Origin: Paulinella micropora
Lineage: Eukaryota; Cercozoa; Imbricatea; Euglyphida; Paulinellidae
Direction of reading: 5' to 3'
DNA length: 64,000 bases
Assembly: GCA_019918135.1 (NCBI GenBank)
Contig: WBZZ01006327.1
Coordinates: 117,276 to 181,275, forward strand
A program made the position numbers and the translations under genes. Numbering within the stretch: the stretch's first letter is position 1; every line of letters starts with the position of its first letter. Below, in pieces: positions 19,434-27,677 of the stretch. The notes under the pieces are model-generated. The model saw only the letters and a list, made by a program, of their open reading frames with translations, did not search any database and was not told the DNA's origin.

Positions 19434-20222
19434 TCATATATATGTGTCAAAGCCATACCCATTCTGCGATTTCAGGTCCTCCGCTTCTTTTTCTTTTAAG
19501 TCTGTCCAACCGCTGGCAAATTTAAAGCGGTTCCCTTTCGCTCGTTCAAGTAAAAACCTAATACTATGCCATCCGCAAGTGTCTGAGGTGTTTGATTGGT
19601 TTTTGACTTGATCAACCTTCATAAGCAGGTATGTGTTCGGCTTACTCTTTTCAATAAGCTGTTTCATTTGGTGTAGAAATAGCTCGGTCGGCTTATACAG
19701 TGCGAGCGGGTCGTAGATTTCAATAGTGTCGTCTTTAATGGTGTCAATCCAAACAGCAATCCAATGTGAGCCTGGTTGGCTAGACTTATCTAAATTCATT
19801 ATAAAACCATACTTCTTTCTTTTTTCTGGTTTCAGTTTGTTTATTTCGTCGCTCGCCACAGTCCCCAAATACCATTCGTGCTTTTTCATAATGTTGTCTA
19901 TTTCATCCGTCATTAATCCTCGGTAGGAGCCTCCTCCAACGATTTCGGGTGTTGTGTCGGCGGTGATTTCGGGTGTTTTGTCGGCGGTGATTTCGGGTGT
20001 TGTGTCTGCGGTGATTTCGGGTGTTGTGTCGGGTGTGGGTTCGGTGTTGGTTTCAGGTGTGGTGTCTGGTGTTAGGGCTGGTGATATGTCGGCAATGGTT
20101 TCGGTGGCTGTGGTTGCTTCCTCAGTTGGTTGAATACCGAGAGTATTTGAAACTTGATTTTTAATGTTTGGGTCGCTTCTCATTTCAGTTACTAAGCTAC
20201 TTACATAATCCTTCTTCTTCAT
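19434..20222 (-). CDS. Adenovirus-type (C48-like) maturation cysteine protease
   Basis: It has 262 residues. The catalytic set is visible in family order: His153 in GSHWIAVWID, Asp171 in IEIYDPLA, Gln209 or Gln205, and Cys216 in SDTCGWHSIRF. Residues 50-95 are an unusual Thr-Pro-Glu repeat encoded by 24 bp DNA repeats, probably a flexible linker. In Polintons, virophages and adenoviruses this enzyme trims core and capsid precursors. The start overlaps the end of the upstream coiled-coil gene by 26 bp, indicating one transcription unit. Candidate cleavage sites of the form QxGG occur in neighbouring proteins. Confidence 0.9.
   Translation of the reverse strand: MKKKDYVSSLVTEMRSDPNIKNQVSNTLGIQPTEEATTATETIADISPALTPDTTPETNTEPTPDTTPEITADTTPEITADKTPEITADTTPEIVGGGSYRGLMTDEIDNIMKKHEWYLGTVASDEINKLKPEKRKKYGFIMNLDKSSQPGSHWIAVWIDTIKDDTIEIYDPLALYKPTELFLHQMKQLIEKSKPNTYLLMKVDQVKNQSNTSDTCGWHSIRFLLERAKGNRFKFASGWTDLKEKEAEDLKSQNGYGFDTYI
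19946..20040 (-). repeat. 24 bp tandem repeat inside the protease gene
   Basis: About 3.7 units related to TTTCGGGTGTTGTGTCGGCGGTGA encode the TPEITAD repeat. Unit differences are single bases. Confidence 0.85.
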
Positions 20223-21471
20223 TTTTTTTTCTGTATTTGCCCTTCTTCAAATATTTCTTAATTTTTGCTATCGTTAAAAGTTTGTGGATTAATTCCTCCA
20301 TTGTTTTCGCCCCAGCACCAGCTTGGTTTATTCCCAAATAATCAGCGAGTTTCTTTCTCATTTCATTCTGGTCTATTCCTAAATCAATACCTTCATCTAC
20401 CATAACTTGTGCCATACCCGCAGTTGTGTGTTTTCCTTTAACTTTTTTTGGTGGTGGTTTGCCCCGAGCTTTCATTTCTTTTTCCAAAGCAGGGCCCAAA
20501 GTTTTGGGTATATCCAATTTCGGATACTTGTAATCATTTCTTAAACCTGCGGATATGTATGATATTTTATCTTTAATTTCAAAGTGTTTCGCTTTGGCCT
20601 CCGCTTGCTTTTTTTCTTGTTCTAATTCTTTTTTGTATTGCTCAGCCAGTTCTTTCTGCTCATCTGCTGATTGGGCATCGGCTATCGCTTTCTCTATTCC
20701 TGTGCCAAGTTTGATAAATTCTGTTTTGCTCAAGCTTTTAATAAATTTAGTTGTAAAGCCCGCTTTCTTCATTAATTCAATGTATTTTTCTTTTAATTCT
20801 TTTTCAGCCTTTTTCTCTTCTTTTGTTTTCAATGGCATCTGCTTTTCTTCTGGTGCTTGGGGTGCTTGTGGTGGTGCTTGTTGTGGTCCTAATTGTGGTG
20901 CTTGTGGTGGTCCTAGTTGTGGTGCTTGGGGTGGTGCTTGTGGTGGTGCTTGTGGTGGTGCTTGTATGTATTGAGGTTGGAAAGGTGGTAATAACATCAA
21001 ATTGTTTTTTCTATCTTGTTCAAATTTTACATCCTCTATAAGTTTTTGCTCTCTGTTCGCCTCCCTTATTAATTCTTCTTGTCTTTCTTTAATGTCGGCA
21101 TTCTCCTTCCTCTCCATTCTTTTCTTCTCATCTTCCGCCTGTTCTCTTAACTTCTTTTCCTTTTCCTCCTGCTCGTGTATTAGTTCATATTTTTTTAGCA
21201 GGTTGTTTTGTATCTGATTGCGGTTCTCGTGTTCAAGGCGATTGAATTCGGACTTGATTATTCGCTCTTTTGCACGACCCCGCCGTTTGGGTTTGTTCAT
21301 ATATTTCAAAAACAGTTTAACGATTTGAAGTGTTGAAAGGTCATTCGTTTTCTCGCCAAAGTTGAGATATGCTCGTTTGCCACCCACTTTGATATATGGC
21401 CGACCATCTTTGGTTCTGTATATCCTCGGGGGCCGTTGTTTGAGTTTCTTCTTTGGCTTCTTTACAACCAT
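20197..21471 (-). CDS. Long coiled-coil protein with a PQA-rich linker
   Basis: I chose the ATG at 21471 (424 residues), because the ten codons before it are hydrophobic and unlike the rest. It begins with a basic Lys-rich patch and a globular stretch (PRIYRTKDGRPYIKVGGKRAYL), then a long Glu/Lys/Arg coiled coil, a Pro-Gln-Ala repeat (about residues 170-215) and a second coiled coil. It ends in a Lys-rich tail that overlaps the protease gene. I know no homologue with a defined role. The position between protease and core protein genes suggests an internal virion scaffold or core component. Confidence 0.6.
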   Translation of the reverse strand: MVVKKPKKKLKQRPPRIYRTKDGRPYIKVGGKRAYLNFGEKTNDLSTLQIVKLFLKYMNKPKRRGRAKERIIKSEFNRLEHENRNQIQNNLLKKYELIHEQEEKEKKLREQAEDEKKRMERKENADIKERQEELIREANREQKLIEDVKFEQDRKNNLMLLPPFQPQYIQAPPQAPPQAPPQAPQLGPPQAPQLGPQQAPPQAPQAPEEKQMPLKTKEEKKAEKELKEKYIELMKKAGFTTKFIKSLSKTEFIKLGTGIEKAIADAQSADEQKELAEQYKKELEQEKKQAEAKAKHFEIKDKISYISAGLRNDYKYPKLDIPKTLGPALEKEMKARGKPPPKKVKGKHTTAGMAQVMVDEGIDLGIDQNEMRKKLADYLGINQAGAGAKTMEELIHKLLTIAKIKKYLKKGKYRKKNEEEGLCK

Positions 21472-21524
21472 CGTATATGTTAGAGAAAAAAATAGTAACA
21501 TAATTTACATTTGTGATTGGGGTT

Positions 21525-21830
21525 TTACCGAAACTTAACGGCTCCACCTCGTTGCTTGCCGTATCCTTGCTTCATCGCGGCCTTTGCTACACGGTCAGCA
21601 TAAGGAACTCCGACATCGCTAAGAAAAGTAGCACCCCTTGAAATCAATTGGTTCTTCTTGATAAACCTATTAGCATCCACTATCGCTTTTCCGACCTTGG
21701 CCCAATTCACTTTCCCACCTGTTTGTTTCTTTTTTCCCTTCTTCTTTCTTCCTCCCGCTTGTGGCATTGAAGGATTGTAGCTAATCTTATAACCTGATGG
21801 ACTACTGATAATCACTGGTGATGTTGGCAT
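21525..21830 (-). CDS. Small basic core-type protein with three QxGG sites
   Basis: It has 101 residues and is strongly basic. The sequence contains QAGG (followed by RKKKGKKK), QTGG and QRGG. These resemble the GG sites cut by adenovirus-type proteases, so it may be a genome-condensing precursor processed during maturation, like adenovirus core proteins. The middle (WAKVGKAIVDANRFIKKNQL) is an amphipathic helix. A TATATATAC box ends exactly before the ATG, implying almost no leader. The role is inferred from composition, motif and neighbours. Confidence 0.6.
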   Translation of the reverse strand: MPTSPVIISSPSGYKISYNPSMPQAGGRKKKGKKKQTGGKVNWAKVGKAIVDANRFIKKNQLISRGATFLSDVGVPYADRVAKAAMKQGYGKQRGGAVKFR

Positions 21831-21839
21831 GTATATATA
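21831..21839 (-). promoter_or_regulatory. TATATATAC directly at the core gene start
   Basis: The box abuts the ATG at 21830 on the minus strand, so either transcription starts at or after the ATG or the box has another use. Confidence 0.4.
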
Positions 21840-21864
21840 GTTCTGAAAAAAATAAATATTAAAA

Positions 21865-22689
21865 TTACAAAAACCTTTTGTTGAAATTTTGCCTCAGTTC
21901 GTCCGATACAGCATCAACATACAAAAAGTTAAATCGTTCTTTGGTAGCCTCGTGATATTTTTCAATAAAGTATTCAAGGTCGTAGCCGAGGTCTAAATGT
22001 TTATATACAAGTTCAATTTTATCAACACTCTGACCAGGAAAAATAAGAAGGTAGTCAAGCTGTTTAATCGCCTCAGGTTTCATATCGTTAAGATACTGCG
22101 AGCTCATAATCACCTTTGACTTGTAGTGTCTATTTTTTTTCAACAGGTCGCTTACGGACTTATCCCTTAAACCACTACCCAAATCATCTAACACGAACAC
22201 GACTTCTGGTGTTATGTATTTGCTCTGCCTCGGTGGTTTTTCGCCTCCCTCCTGTTTCTTCTTTTCTTCTTTACCAAAATAAAGAAACTTCGGCTTCGGT
22301 TCTTCTTTCTCGTCTTGAACAATCTCGCCTTCTTCTTGCTCTTCGTCAGGTTTATTCAGCTTGTCTAACTCGTAATCAATCACAGACAGTCCATCCGTTT
22401 TCAAATATGTGTATATCGCCATCGGGTTGCCTTTCTTCTTGAAGTGCTTAACCATTTCTTTATAAATGTGGTCTTTGTGTATCGTGCTGGCAATAATAAT
22501 AATACGGGTCTTTTTGTCGGCCGTCCTTTTTAGGATTTCAAACAGTGCCGTTGTCTTGCCACTCTTCTTGCGAGCGAGAAGAAAAATATTGGCATACGGC
22601 TCGCCAAATAACTTATGTCCTTTTGCCAACTTGTCGCCATCTCCGTTTTGCTTGACTGGTCTAACACGTATATCGTTAATTTTTTCCAT
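21865..22689 (-). CDS. FtsK/HerA-type genome-packaging ATPase
   Basis: It has 274 residues. Walker A is ARKKSGKTT (about residues 39-47) and Walker B is VVFVLDDLGS (about 168-177), followed by a sensor-like MSSQYL segment. This matches the A32-like packaging ATPases of Polintons, virophages and large DNA viruses, which pump the genome into capsids. An acidic and Lys-rich insertion (about 118-160) with QEGG separates the two motifs and is larger than in typical members. The ATG at 22689 is set by the conserved hairpin leader ending next to it. Confidence 0.9.
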   Translation of the reverse strand: MEKINDIRVRPVKQNGDGDKLAKGHKLFGEPYANIFLLARKKSGKTTALFEILKRTADKKTRIIIIASTIHKDHIYKEMVKHFKKKGNPMAIYTYLKTDGLSVIDYELDKLNKPDEEQEEGEIVQDEKEEPKPKFLYFGKEEKKKQEGGEKPPRQSKYITPEVVFVLDDLGSGLRDKSVSDLLKKNRHYKSKVIMSSQYLNDMKPEAIKQLDYLLIFPGQSVDKIELVYKHLDLGYDLEYFIEKYHEATKERFNFLYVDAVSDELRQNFNKRFL

Positions 22690-22690
22690 T

Positions 22691-22714
22691 GCAGAGACTT
22701 CGCCTCCGCACCTC
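22691..22714 (-). promoter_or_regulatory. Hairpin leader just before the ATPase start
   Basis: The minus strand carries GGAGGTGCGGAGGCGAAG then TCTCTGC next to the ATG. Compared with the lipase leader, C has changed to T within the stem, which keeps pairing as a G-U wobble in RNA. Confidence 0.55.
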
Positions 22715-22720
22715 CAAATA

Positions 22721-22730
22721 CTTTTATATA
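22721..22730 (-). promoter_or_regulatory. TATATAAAAG box before the ATPase gene
   Basis: The minus-strand word TATATAAAAG lies 32-41 bases before the ATG, a good TATA box match. Confidence 0.5.
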
Positions 22731-22765
22731 TTCTAAAATATATTTTTTATTTTACCTGCGGGGTT

Positions 22766-22786
22766 ATAGGGGGAGCAGGCCCCTAT
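22766..22786 (-). terminator. GC-rich hairpin over the stop codon of 22783-23145
   Basis: ATAGGGG, a 7-base loop and CCCCTAT make a perfect 7 bp stem that includes the TAG stop. The arms are identical to those at 14806-14827. Confidence 0.6.
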
Positions 22787-23145
22787 GCCAAAAATTCTAA
22801 ACAAATAACAATTCTTCCACCCAAGAGGTCTGTCTCAATACTACCATTGTCCGTTTTAAGCACTCTAAATGTGTATTGACCGTCAGTCCAATTAATAATC
22901 CCCAAGTTGTAGCTGAGATTTGAAATGTTCGCAGTGTTGCTGTCAGCGAATGTGCCAATAATTCCAATGCGGTCCATATGAAGGATTTTCGTTTTCGTCT
23001 CGGTCATATCATTCATATAGTGGATATACTTAACATTCATTCTTGTCGGCGTAAAGTTCAATTCAATGGTTTTGTCAAATGTCTTGCTACCACCAGCAAA
23101 ATCATTACTTAGAAAAATAATCTTTTGGAATTTATAGTCCGCCAT
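22783..23145 (-). CDS. Probable small virion protein, unknown
   Basis: With the ATG at 23143-23145 it has 120 residues. It is rich in Asn, Thr, Ile and Asp with alternating strands (KFQKIIFLSND, FDKTIELNF, GRIVICLEF), like a single beta-sandwich. No catalytic motif, signal or membrane segment is seen. It lies between the ATPase and the membrane/fibre genes, which suggests a structural role. I do not recognise the family. Confidence 0.55.
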   Translation of the reverse strand: MADYKFQKIIFLSNDFAGGSKTFDKTIELNFTPTRMNVKYIHYMNDMTETKTKILHMDRIGIIGTFADSNTANISNLSYNLGIINWTDGQYTFRVLKTDNGSIETDLLGGRIVICLEFLA

Positions 23146-23153
23146 TTGCAATA

Positions 23154-23417
23154 ATGCCCTCTATACTAATCTTCATAAACTTTTTATTAATTAATATTTC
23201 TGCTCAGACTGCTTGTGATTTCTATTCGCGGGTCAGTGATAAAAAAAATGAAAGTTGTGTGTGGTGTATTCAAAAAGGAATAGAAACCAAATTTAAATGT
23301 GTGTATAAGCCTTTCAGCGATTGGTGTGTTAGTTTTGATGAAGCTATCCCGCTAATCTGCTCAAATGATGCTTCTTGGTATAAAACTCAACTATATGAAT
23401 GTTCATTTCTTACTTGA
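23154..23417 (+). CDS. Small secreted Cys-rich protein
   Basis: It has 87 residues, the only plus-strand gene in the virion block. The first 17 residues (PSILIFINFLLINISA) are a clear signal peptide. The mature part has eight Cys, with ESCVWCIQKG and a later DWC, weakly like a PSI-type knot. Its start is eight bases from the start of the divergent gene 22783-23145. It overlaps the end of the membrane gene by a few bases. Function unknown; it would be a host-facing secreted or envelope peptide if expressed. Confidence 0.5.
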   Translation: MPSILIFINFLLINISAQTACDFYSRVSDKKNESCVWCIQKGIETKFKCVYKPFSDWCVSFDEAIPLICSNDASWYKTQLYECSFLT

Positions 23418-23735
23418 AGAAGGGGAAGGAAGGCAGATGCCTATTAATAGTGTTAAAATACCTACATAAGTGTTGGCAACTTCACACGGTAAGTTCTTTT
23501 CAGACAACCTCACGATACAAAGGGTGATGATGGCGATAATGATACCCATTTGAAACAAGTATTTGATAAGTCGGCTGTCAGTTTTTCGCTTTGTCAAACA
23601 GCAATCCCAGCTGTCCTCGTATTCGTGGTCTAATTTTTTTTCTTCCTGCTTAATTTGGACATCTAGCACACGGTTTTTGAGTTCTGGTGTGAGTTCTTCC
23701 GTCTCTATGATTGGCGGTGGGTGTAATCTAGGCAT
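23403..23735 (-). CDS. Two-TM membrane protein ending in an LPSPS motif
   Basis: It has 110 residues. The N-terminal 55 are charged and cytosolic-like, with a DCCLTKRKTDSRL patch. Two hydrophobic segments follow (LFQMGIIIAIITLCIV and YVGILTLLIGICL), then CLPSPSSSKK. This two-helix plan with a final P-S-P is frequent in Polinton-like viruses and virophages and suggests a protein of an internal or transient membrane. The ATG overlaps the fibre stop by 8 bp. Confidence 0.65.
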   Translation of the reverse strand: MPRLHPPPIIETEELTPELKNRVLDVQIKQEEKKLDHEYEDSWDCCLTKRKTDSRLIKYLFQMGIIIAIITLCIVRLSEKNLPCEVANTYVGILTLLIGICLPSPSSSKK

Positions 23736-26700
23736 TAGAAGGAAATAAAACTGCTCGTATTTCTGCTAGTTGGTTCGCTTGGTCTTGTAATATATTAAGT
23801 AAAGTTTTATTTTCTTTCTCTAAATTAACTACCTTTTCCGCCATACCGTTTACAACGGTAGTTGTATGTTGAAAAGCACTGACCAATACAGGTATAAAAT
23901 CTGTATATGTTATGCCTTCAAGGTAGCCGTCTCCATCCTCTGCTTTCATTCCACTTTCAGATACAAATTCAGGAAATACTTTTTTGACTTCGTCCGCAAT
24001 AAATCCGTGGCCTTTTTTTTCTTTCTTCTCATCTGATTTCCAATAATATGAACAACAATTTATTTTCATTAGTTTATCGCAACAATCACCGCAGTCTAAT
24101 GTTTTAATATCCGATTTTAGCCTCCTGTCCGAGGAGTTTGTCCAAGCACCATTTAGCGGGATATAATTATAACTACCTGACGGCTCACCAGTAGTAGAGT
24201 TTGAAGTAGTCCAAGCATGAAGCAAACCAGTTGAAGAAACAATTACACCATAATTCGTATATCCTCCCGATTTAAAAAATAGTTGCGGGTCGTTTGTAGA
24301 AGCGGGTCTTTTTCGTATTAATAAATTACCGCTAGAAGTTGTTGGTAAAACTAACTCTCCCGACGTATTAATATTAATCGCCTCAGTGTAAGATATATTG
24401 TTTCCAACCGCTGTTCCTGAATTATAATAAAAAGCGAGTTTTCCACCTTTTTGAATTAGAAAGTTTGAACCGCTGTGGCTTGATTTCCAGTTCGTGCCAT
24501 CAAAATAAGCATCAAAACTTAAATTAACATTGTCGTGTGCCCAATTCAATAATTGAAATGTTGGATAAGCATCCGCCGTTGTTATTGCCTGTATGTGTGC
24601 TCCTGCGACATTACTCGCCGTCCCGTATATTTCTAAACCACCTGTTGATCCCACTCCCTTTGTTGAGTTGCCTATGATTATCGGCTTACCTAGTTCTGTT
24701 GTTATTTTATCGCTCGTTGTTAATGTTGTTGTTGATACACCCGCACTAGCCGTCATTAACCCTTTTGTCCATAAAGTGCCGTTTGCCCCGTTTAATGACA
24801 TTAACAATTGTTCGGAAGAGTTCTCCCATATAAATCCGTCGGTTGAAGCATTGCTCACTCTAAATCTAACAGCAAAAGAAGTGAAATCGTTGCCTGCAAC
24901 CGCAGACCCTCCCGCTAGACTTCTGGTATTTGCACCTCCTCCATTTGAAGCCATATAAATACCATAATTTGTATTGCCAGTGTCCCACAAAAATATTCCT
25001 CTCGTATTACCACCATTAGTATTTCCTTGTATAACTATGCTTGAACCTCCTGTCGCTGTTAGTAGGCCACTCGCTGTGATCGTAGTTGTTGATATACCCG
25101 CATTTGCCGTTATTAATCCACTCGCGGTTGCTGTTGTTGTTGATATACCCGCGGTTGAAGTAATTATAGTTCCAGTTATTGTTCCTCCATTTGTTATATT
25201 GTTTGAGTTCATATCTAAGGCTCCATAAAACCGCATACCGCCAGCATTGTTAAAACGGACAATGTCAGACGAAGCACTTTTATTATCCAAGAGTTTTGAA
25301 ATATAAAGTCCCGCCCCTTTTACATCAGATGCTACATTCGTAAATACATAACCTCGTTGGTTCGTGGTTCCACTTGAAGCAGTATTTAGAGTAAATAAGA
25401 AATACTGATAATCACCCGTTGTCTGTGAAAAGAATATATCTCCTCCGTTTTGGTTTAATATTCTCGCCCCATTATATGTTATATTTCCTCCATTAATGAT
25501 ATCAACATTATTAAAATCGGCTTGGCTTAATAAGGTCAGTGCTTTTACATCATTTCTTGTTCCATTAAATATCTTAATTCCTGTTATGGTTTGGTCGCCT
25601 GTTAGTTTTACATTTTGCCCGTCCAATGTGTCCGCATATCCTTTTGTTGCTCCGTCCGTTGATAATGTCGGAGTTCCAAGGTTGGCTATTTTGCTACTAT
25701 TACAATCTAGCCCCGAAGCATTTACCCAACCGACGATTGTCCCGTCAATAATGAAACTTATTTTTTTGGCAGAAATTTCAAAGTTGTAATATGTCGCAGT
25801 TTTCATATCCAAACTAGCAATTGACCCGATATTACTGGTAGAATTGAAAACCACGAATGTTCCTTTTGTTGTCGCATTGATTGAATTTCCAGTAATTTCA
25901 ACACCACTGCTATATGTCTTAATTCCTGCTATGGTTTGGTTTCCTGTTAGTTTCACATTTTGCCCGTCTAATGTATCCACATAACTTTTGTTTGCCCCGT
26001 CCGTTGTTGCTGTTGGTGTGGCCAAATTTGTAATTTTTCTGTTGTTCAAAGATAGTGTAGTGCCAGTCGCGGTCGCGATTACATTATCACCCGCATATAA
26101 ATCAACATACGAACCCGTTATTTGTATAGGATAATAAATCGCGGTTGCTATTTTTTGTGTCACAATCTCTCCTATATTTGTCGCCGTATCAAAGGCAATA
26201 CCGATACCATCAAAAATGGTTGGAACTGTGGCGCCCCGCACTTCTATTGTTGAAGTAAATTTTTTGTTCCCTGCTATGGTTTGGTCTCCTGTTAGTTTAA
26301 CCACAGAAGTATCAAGAGTAGAAACATCAACACCATCAACAAGATTTACATTTGTTATGCTTTGACTTTTCATATCAATCCCCGCACTCGCATTTATTAT
26401 ACTGCTAAATGTCTTAATACCAGCTATGGTTTGGTCTCCTGTTAGTTTGACGACTGCGGTATCAAGGGTGGATACATCAATACCGTCAACAAGATTAACA
26501 TTTGTTATTGAAAATCCTCCCATATTTAAACTGCCCGTCATAGCCGTTGTTCCGTCCTTTGCTAGTTTCGTATCGGTATATGCTTTTGTTGAAGCATCGC
26601 CGTCATAGAATGGTGCGGGCAGTCCGCTGATTGCTGTTGTGCTGTTAAAATTTAAAACATTATTTGTCAATGTCATTCCACCTCCTGTTGTTGGAGCAAA

Positions 26701-27531
26701 AAGTATAGAAGAGCCGACAATAGTTAGTGGATAACCCGTGGCTCCACCTGCCTCCGAAGAATAAATAGAACCCGCATTATTATTGTAATTGAAGAATAAC
26801 TTGCCAGTGTTTAATGGATTTGAGTCTTTTACCCCCACATAAGTAGTAAATGTTTTGTTTCCTGTTATTGTTTGGTCTCCTGTTAGTTTTACCACAGAAC
26901 TATCAAGAGCCGAAACATCAATACCATCAACATTACCGACATTTGCTACATTAAAACCTCCCATATTTAAATCCCCTATCATCATAGCGAGCCCATCCAA
27001 TCTGAGAAACGGAGAAGCAACATTTCTCCATTGCCCAGTGCTGTAAATGAGCAGTTGGTTATCGGCGGGGGTGCCTGTTATGATTACATCACTTAAAGCA
27101 TCTATTGATTTAGTTGCTATCCTTGTGTCAAAATCTGTATTAGCCCTTGCTGTGGTGTAGTATAAGTTAGTTCCTTCGGTTAAGTTAGTTGTGCTCTTTG
27201 TTGCTAATTGAGTGTCAAACCTAGCATTAGTATAATATAAATTGGTGCCTTCGGCTAGGTTAGTGGTTGATTTAGTGTTTAGTCGCGCATCAAACCTACC
27301 ATCAGTATAGTATAGATTAGTGCCTTCTTTTACATCGGCCGTAGATTTTAAAGCCAACCTAGCATCAAATCGTCCGTCAGTATAATAAAGATTTACGGGG
27401 TCAACATCTTCTGGCACCCTATCTGTGTATAAGCCCACTATGTTTGTGTTCGTTAAATCAAGATTGGCTATATCTAGTGAGTCCACCGCAATTTCAGACA
27501 ATCCTAAGAGCGATTTATATTGACTGCCCAT
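23728..27531 (-). CDS. Giant fibre protein with a C-terminal S74 chaperone
   Basis: The ATG at 27531 gives 1,267 residues. The N-terminus has four copies of a module containing EGTNLYYTDGRFDARL, as in phage tail fibres. The middle has at least five copies of a beta-helix module (VKLTGDQTIAGNKTF) and many NGG turns. The C-terminus is the endosialidase-type intramolecular chaperone (peptidase S74): SSDRRLKSDI, then HGFIADEVKKVFPEF, then a heptad coil. In phages this domain trimerises the fibre and cuts itself off at the Ser. Here it probably builds a capsid spike for host attachment. The frame is intact despite the length. Confidence 0.9.
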   Translation of the reverse strand: MGSQYKSLLGLSEIAVDSLDIANLDLTNTNIVGLYTDRVPEDVDPVNLYYTDGRFDARLALKSTADVKEGTNLYYTDGRFDARLNTKSTTNLAEGTNLYYTNARFDTQLATKSTTNLTEGTNLYYTTARANTDFDTRIATKSIDALSDVIITGTPADNQLLIYSTGQWRNVASPFLRLDGLAMMIGDLNMGGFNVANVGNVDGIDVSALDSSVVKLTGDQTITGNKTFTTYVGVKDSNPLNTGKLFFNYNNNAGSIYSSEAGGATGYPLTIVGSSILFAPTTGGGMTLTNNVLNFNSTTAISGLPAPFYDGDASTKAYTDTKLAKDGTTAMTGSLNMGGFSITNVNLVDGIDVSTLDTAVVKLTGDQTIAGIKTFSSIINASAGIDMKSQSITNVNLVDGVDVSTLDTSVVKLTGDQTIAGNKKFTSTIEVRGATVPTIFDGIGIAFDTATNIGEIVTQKIATAIYYPIQITGSYVDLYAGDNVIATATGTTLSLNNRKITNLATPTATTDGANKSYVDTLDGQNVKLTGNQTIAGIKTYSSGVEITGNSINATTKGTFVVFNSTSNIGSIASLDMKTATYYNFEISAKKISFIIDGTIVGWVNASGLDCNSSKIANLGTPTLSTDGATKGYADTLDGQNVKLTGDQTITGIKIFNGTRNDVKALTLLSQADFNNVDIINGGNITYNGARILNQNGGDIFFSQTTGDYQYFLFTLNTASSGTTNQRGYVFTNVASDVKGAGLYISKLLDNKSASSDIVRFNNAGGMRFYGALDMNSNNITNGGTITGTIITSTAGISTTTATASGLITANAGISTTTITASGLLTATGGSSIVIQGNTNGGNTRGIFLWDTGNTNYGIYMASNGGGANTRSLAGGSAVAGNDFTSFAVRFRVSNASTDGFIWENSSEQLLMSLNGANGTLWTKGLMTASAGVSTTTLTTSDKITTELGKPIIIGNSTKGVGSTGGLEIYGTASNVAGAHIQAITTADAYPTFQLLNWAHDNVNLSFDAYFDGTNWKSSHSGSNFLIQKGGKLAFYYNSGTAVGNNISYTEAININTSGELVLPTTSSGNLLIRKRPASTNDPQLFFKSGGYTNYGVIVSSTGLLHAWTTSNSTTGEPSGSYNYIPLNGAWTNSSDRRLKSDIKTLDCGDCCDKLMKINCCSYYWKSDEKKEKKGHGFIADEVKKVFPEFVSESGMKAEDGDGYLEGITYTDFIPVLVSAFQHTTTVVNGMAEKVVNLEKENKTLLNILQDQANQLAEIRAVLFPSNA

Positions 27532-27677
27532 TGAACCGTGCTTCACCAAAACCTGTTGAGGTGTATATTTTGGATAATAATTAATCCGTATAAAAATTAT
27601 TTTTGGTTAGATATACAACCGAAAATGCCAAGAGGTAATAGAGAGATTGCCATAAAAATCTTGAAAAAGCTACTGTA

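Noticed and set aside
20555..21217. Plus-strand Cys/Gly/Val-rich and Ser/Phe-rich ORFs
   Set aside because: Antisense shadows of the coiled-coil and PQA-rich gene at 20197-21471.
24593..27046. Plus-strand ORFs opposite the fibre gene
   Set aside because: They are antisense shadows of a long repeated minus-strand gene with clear domains.
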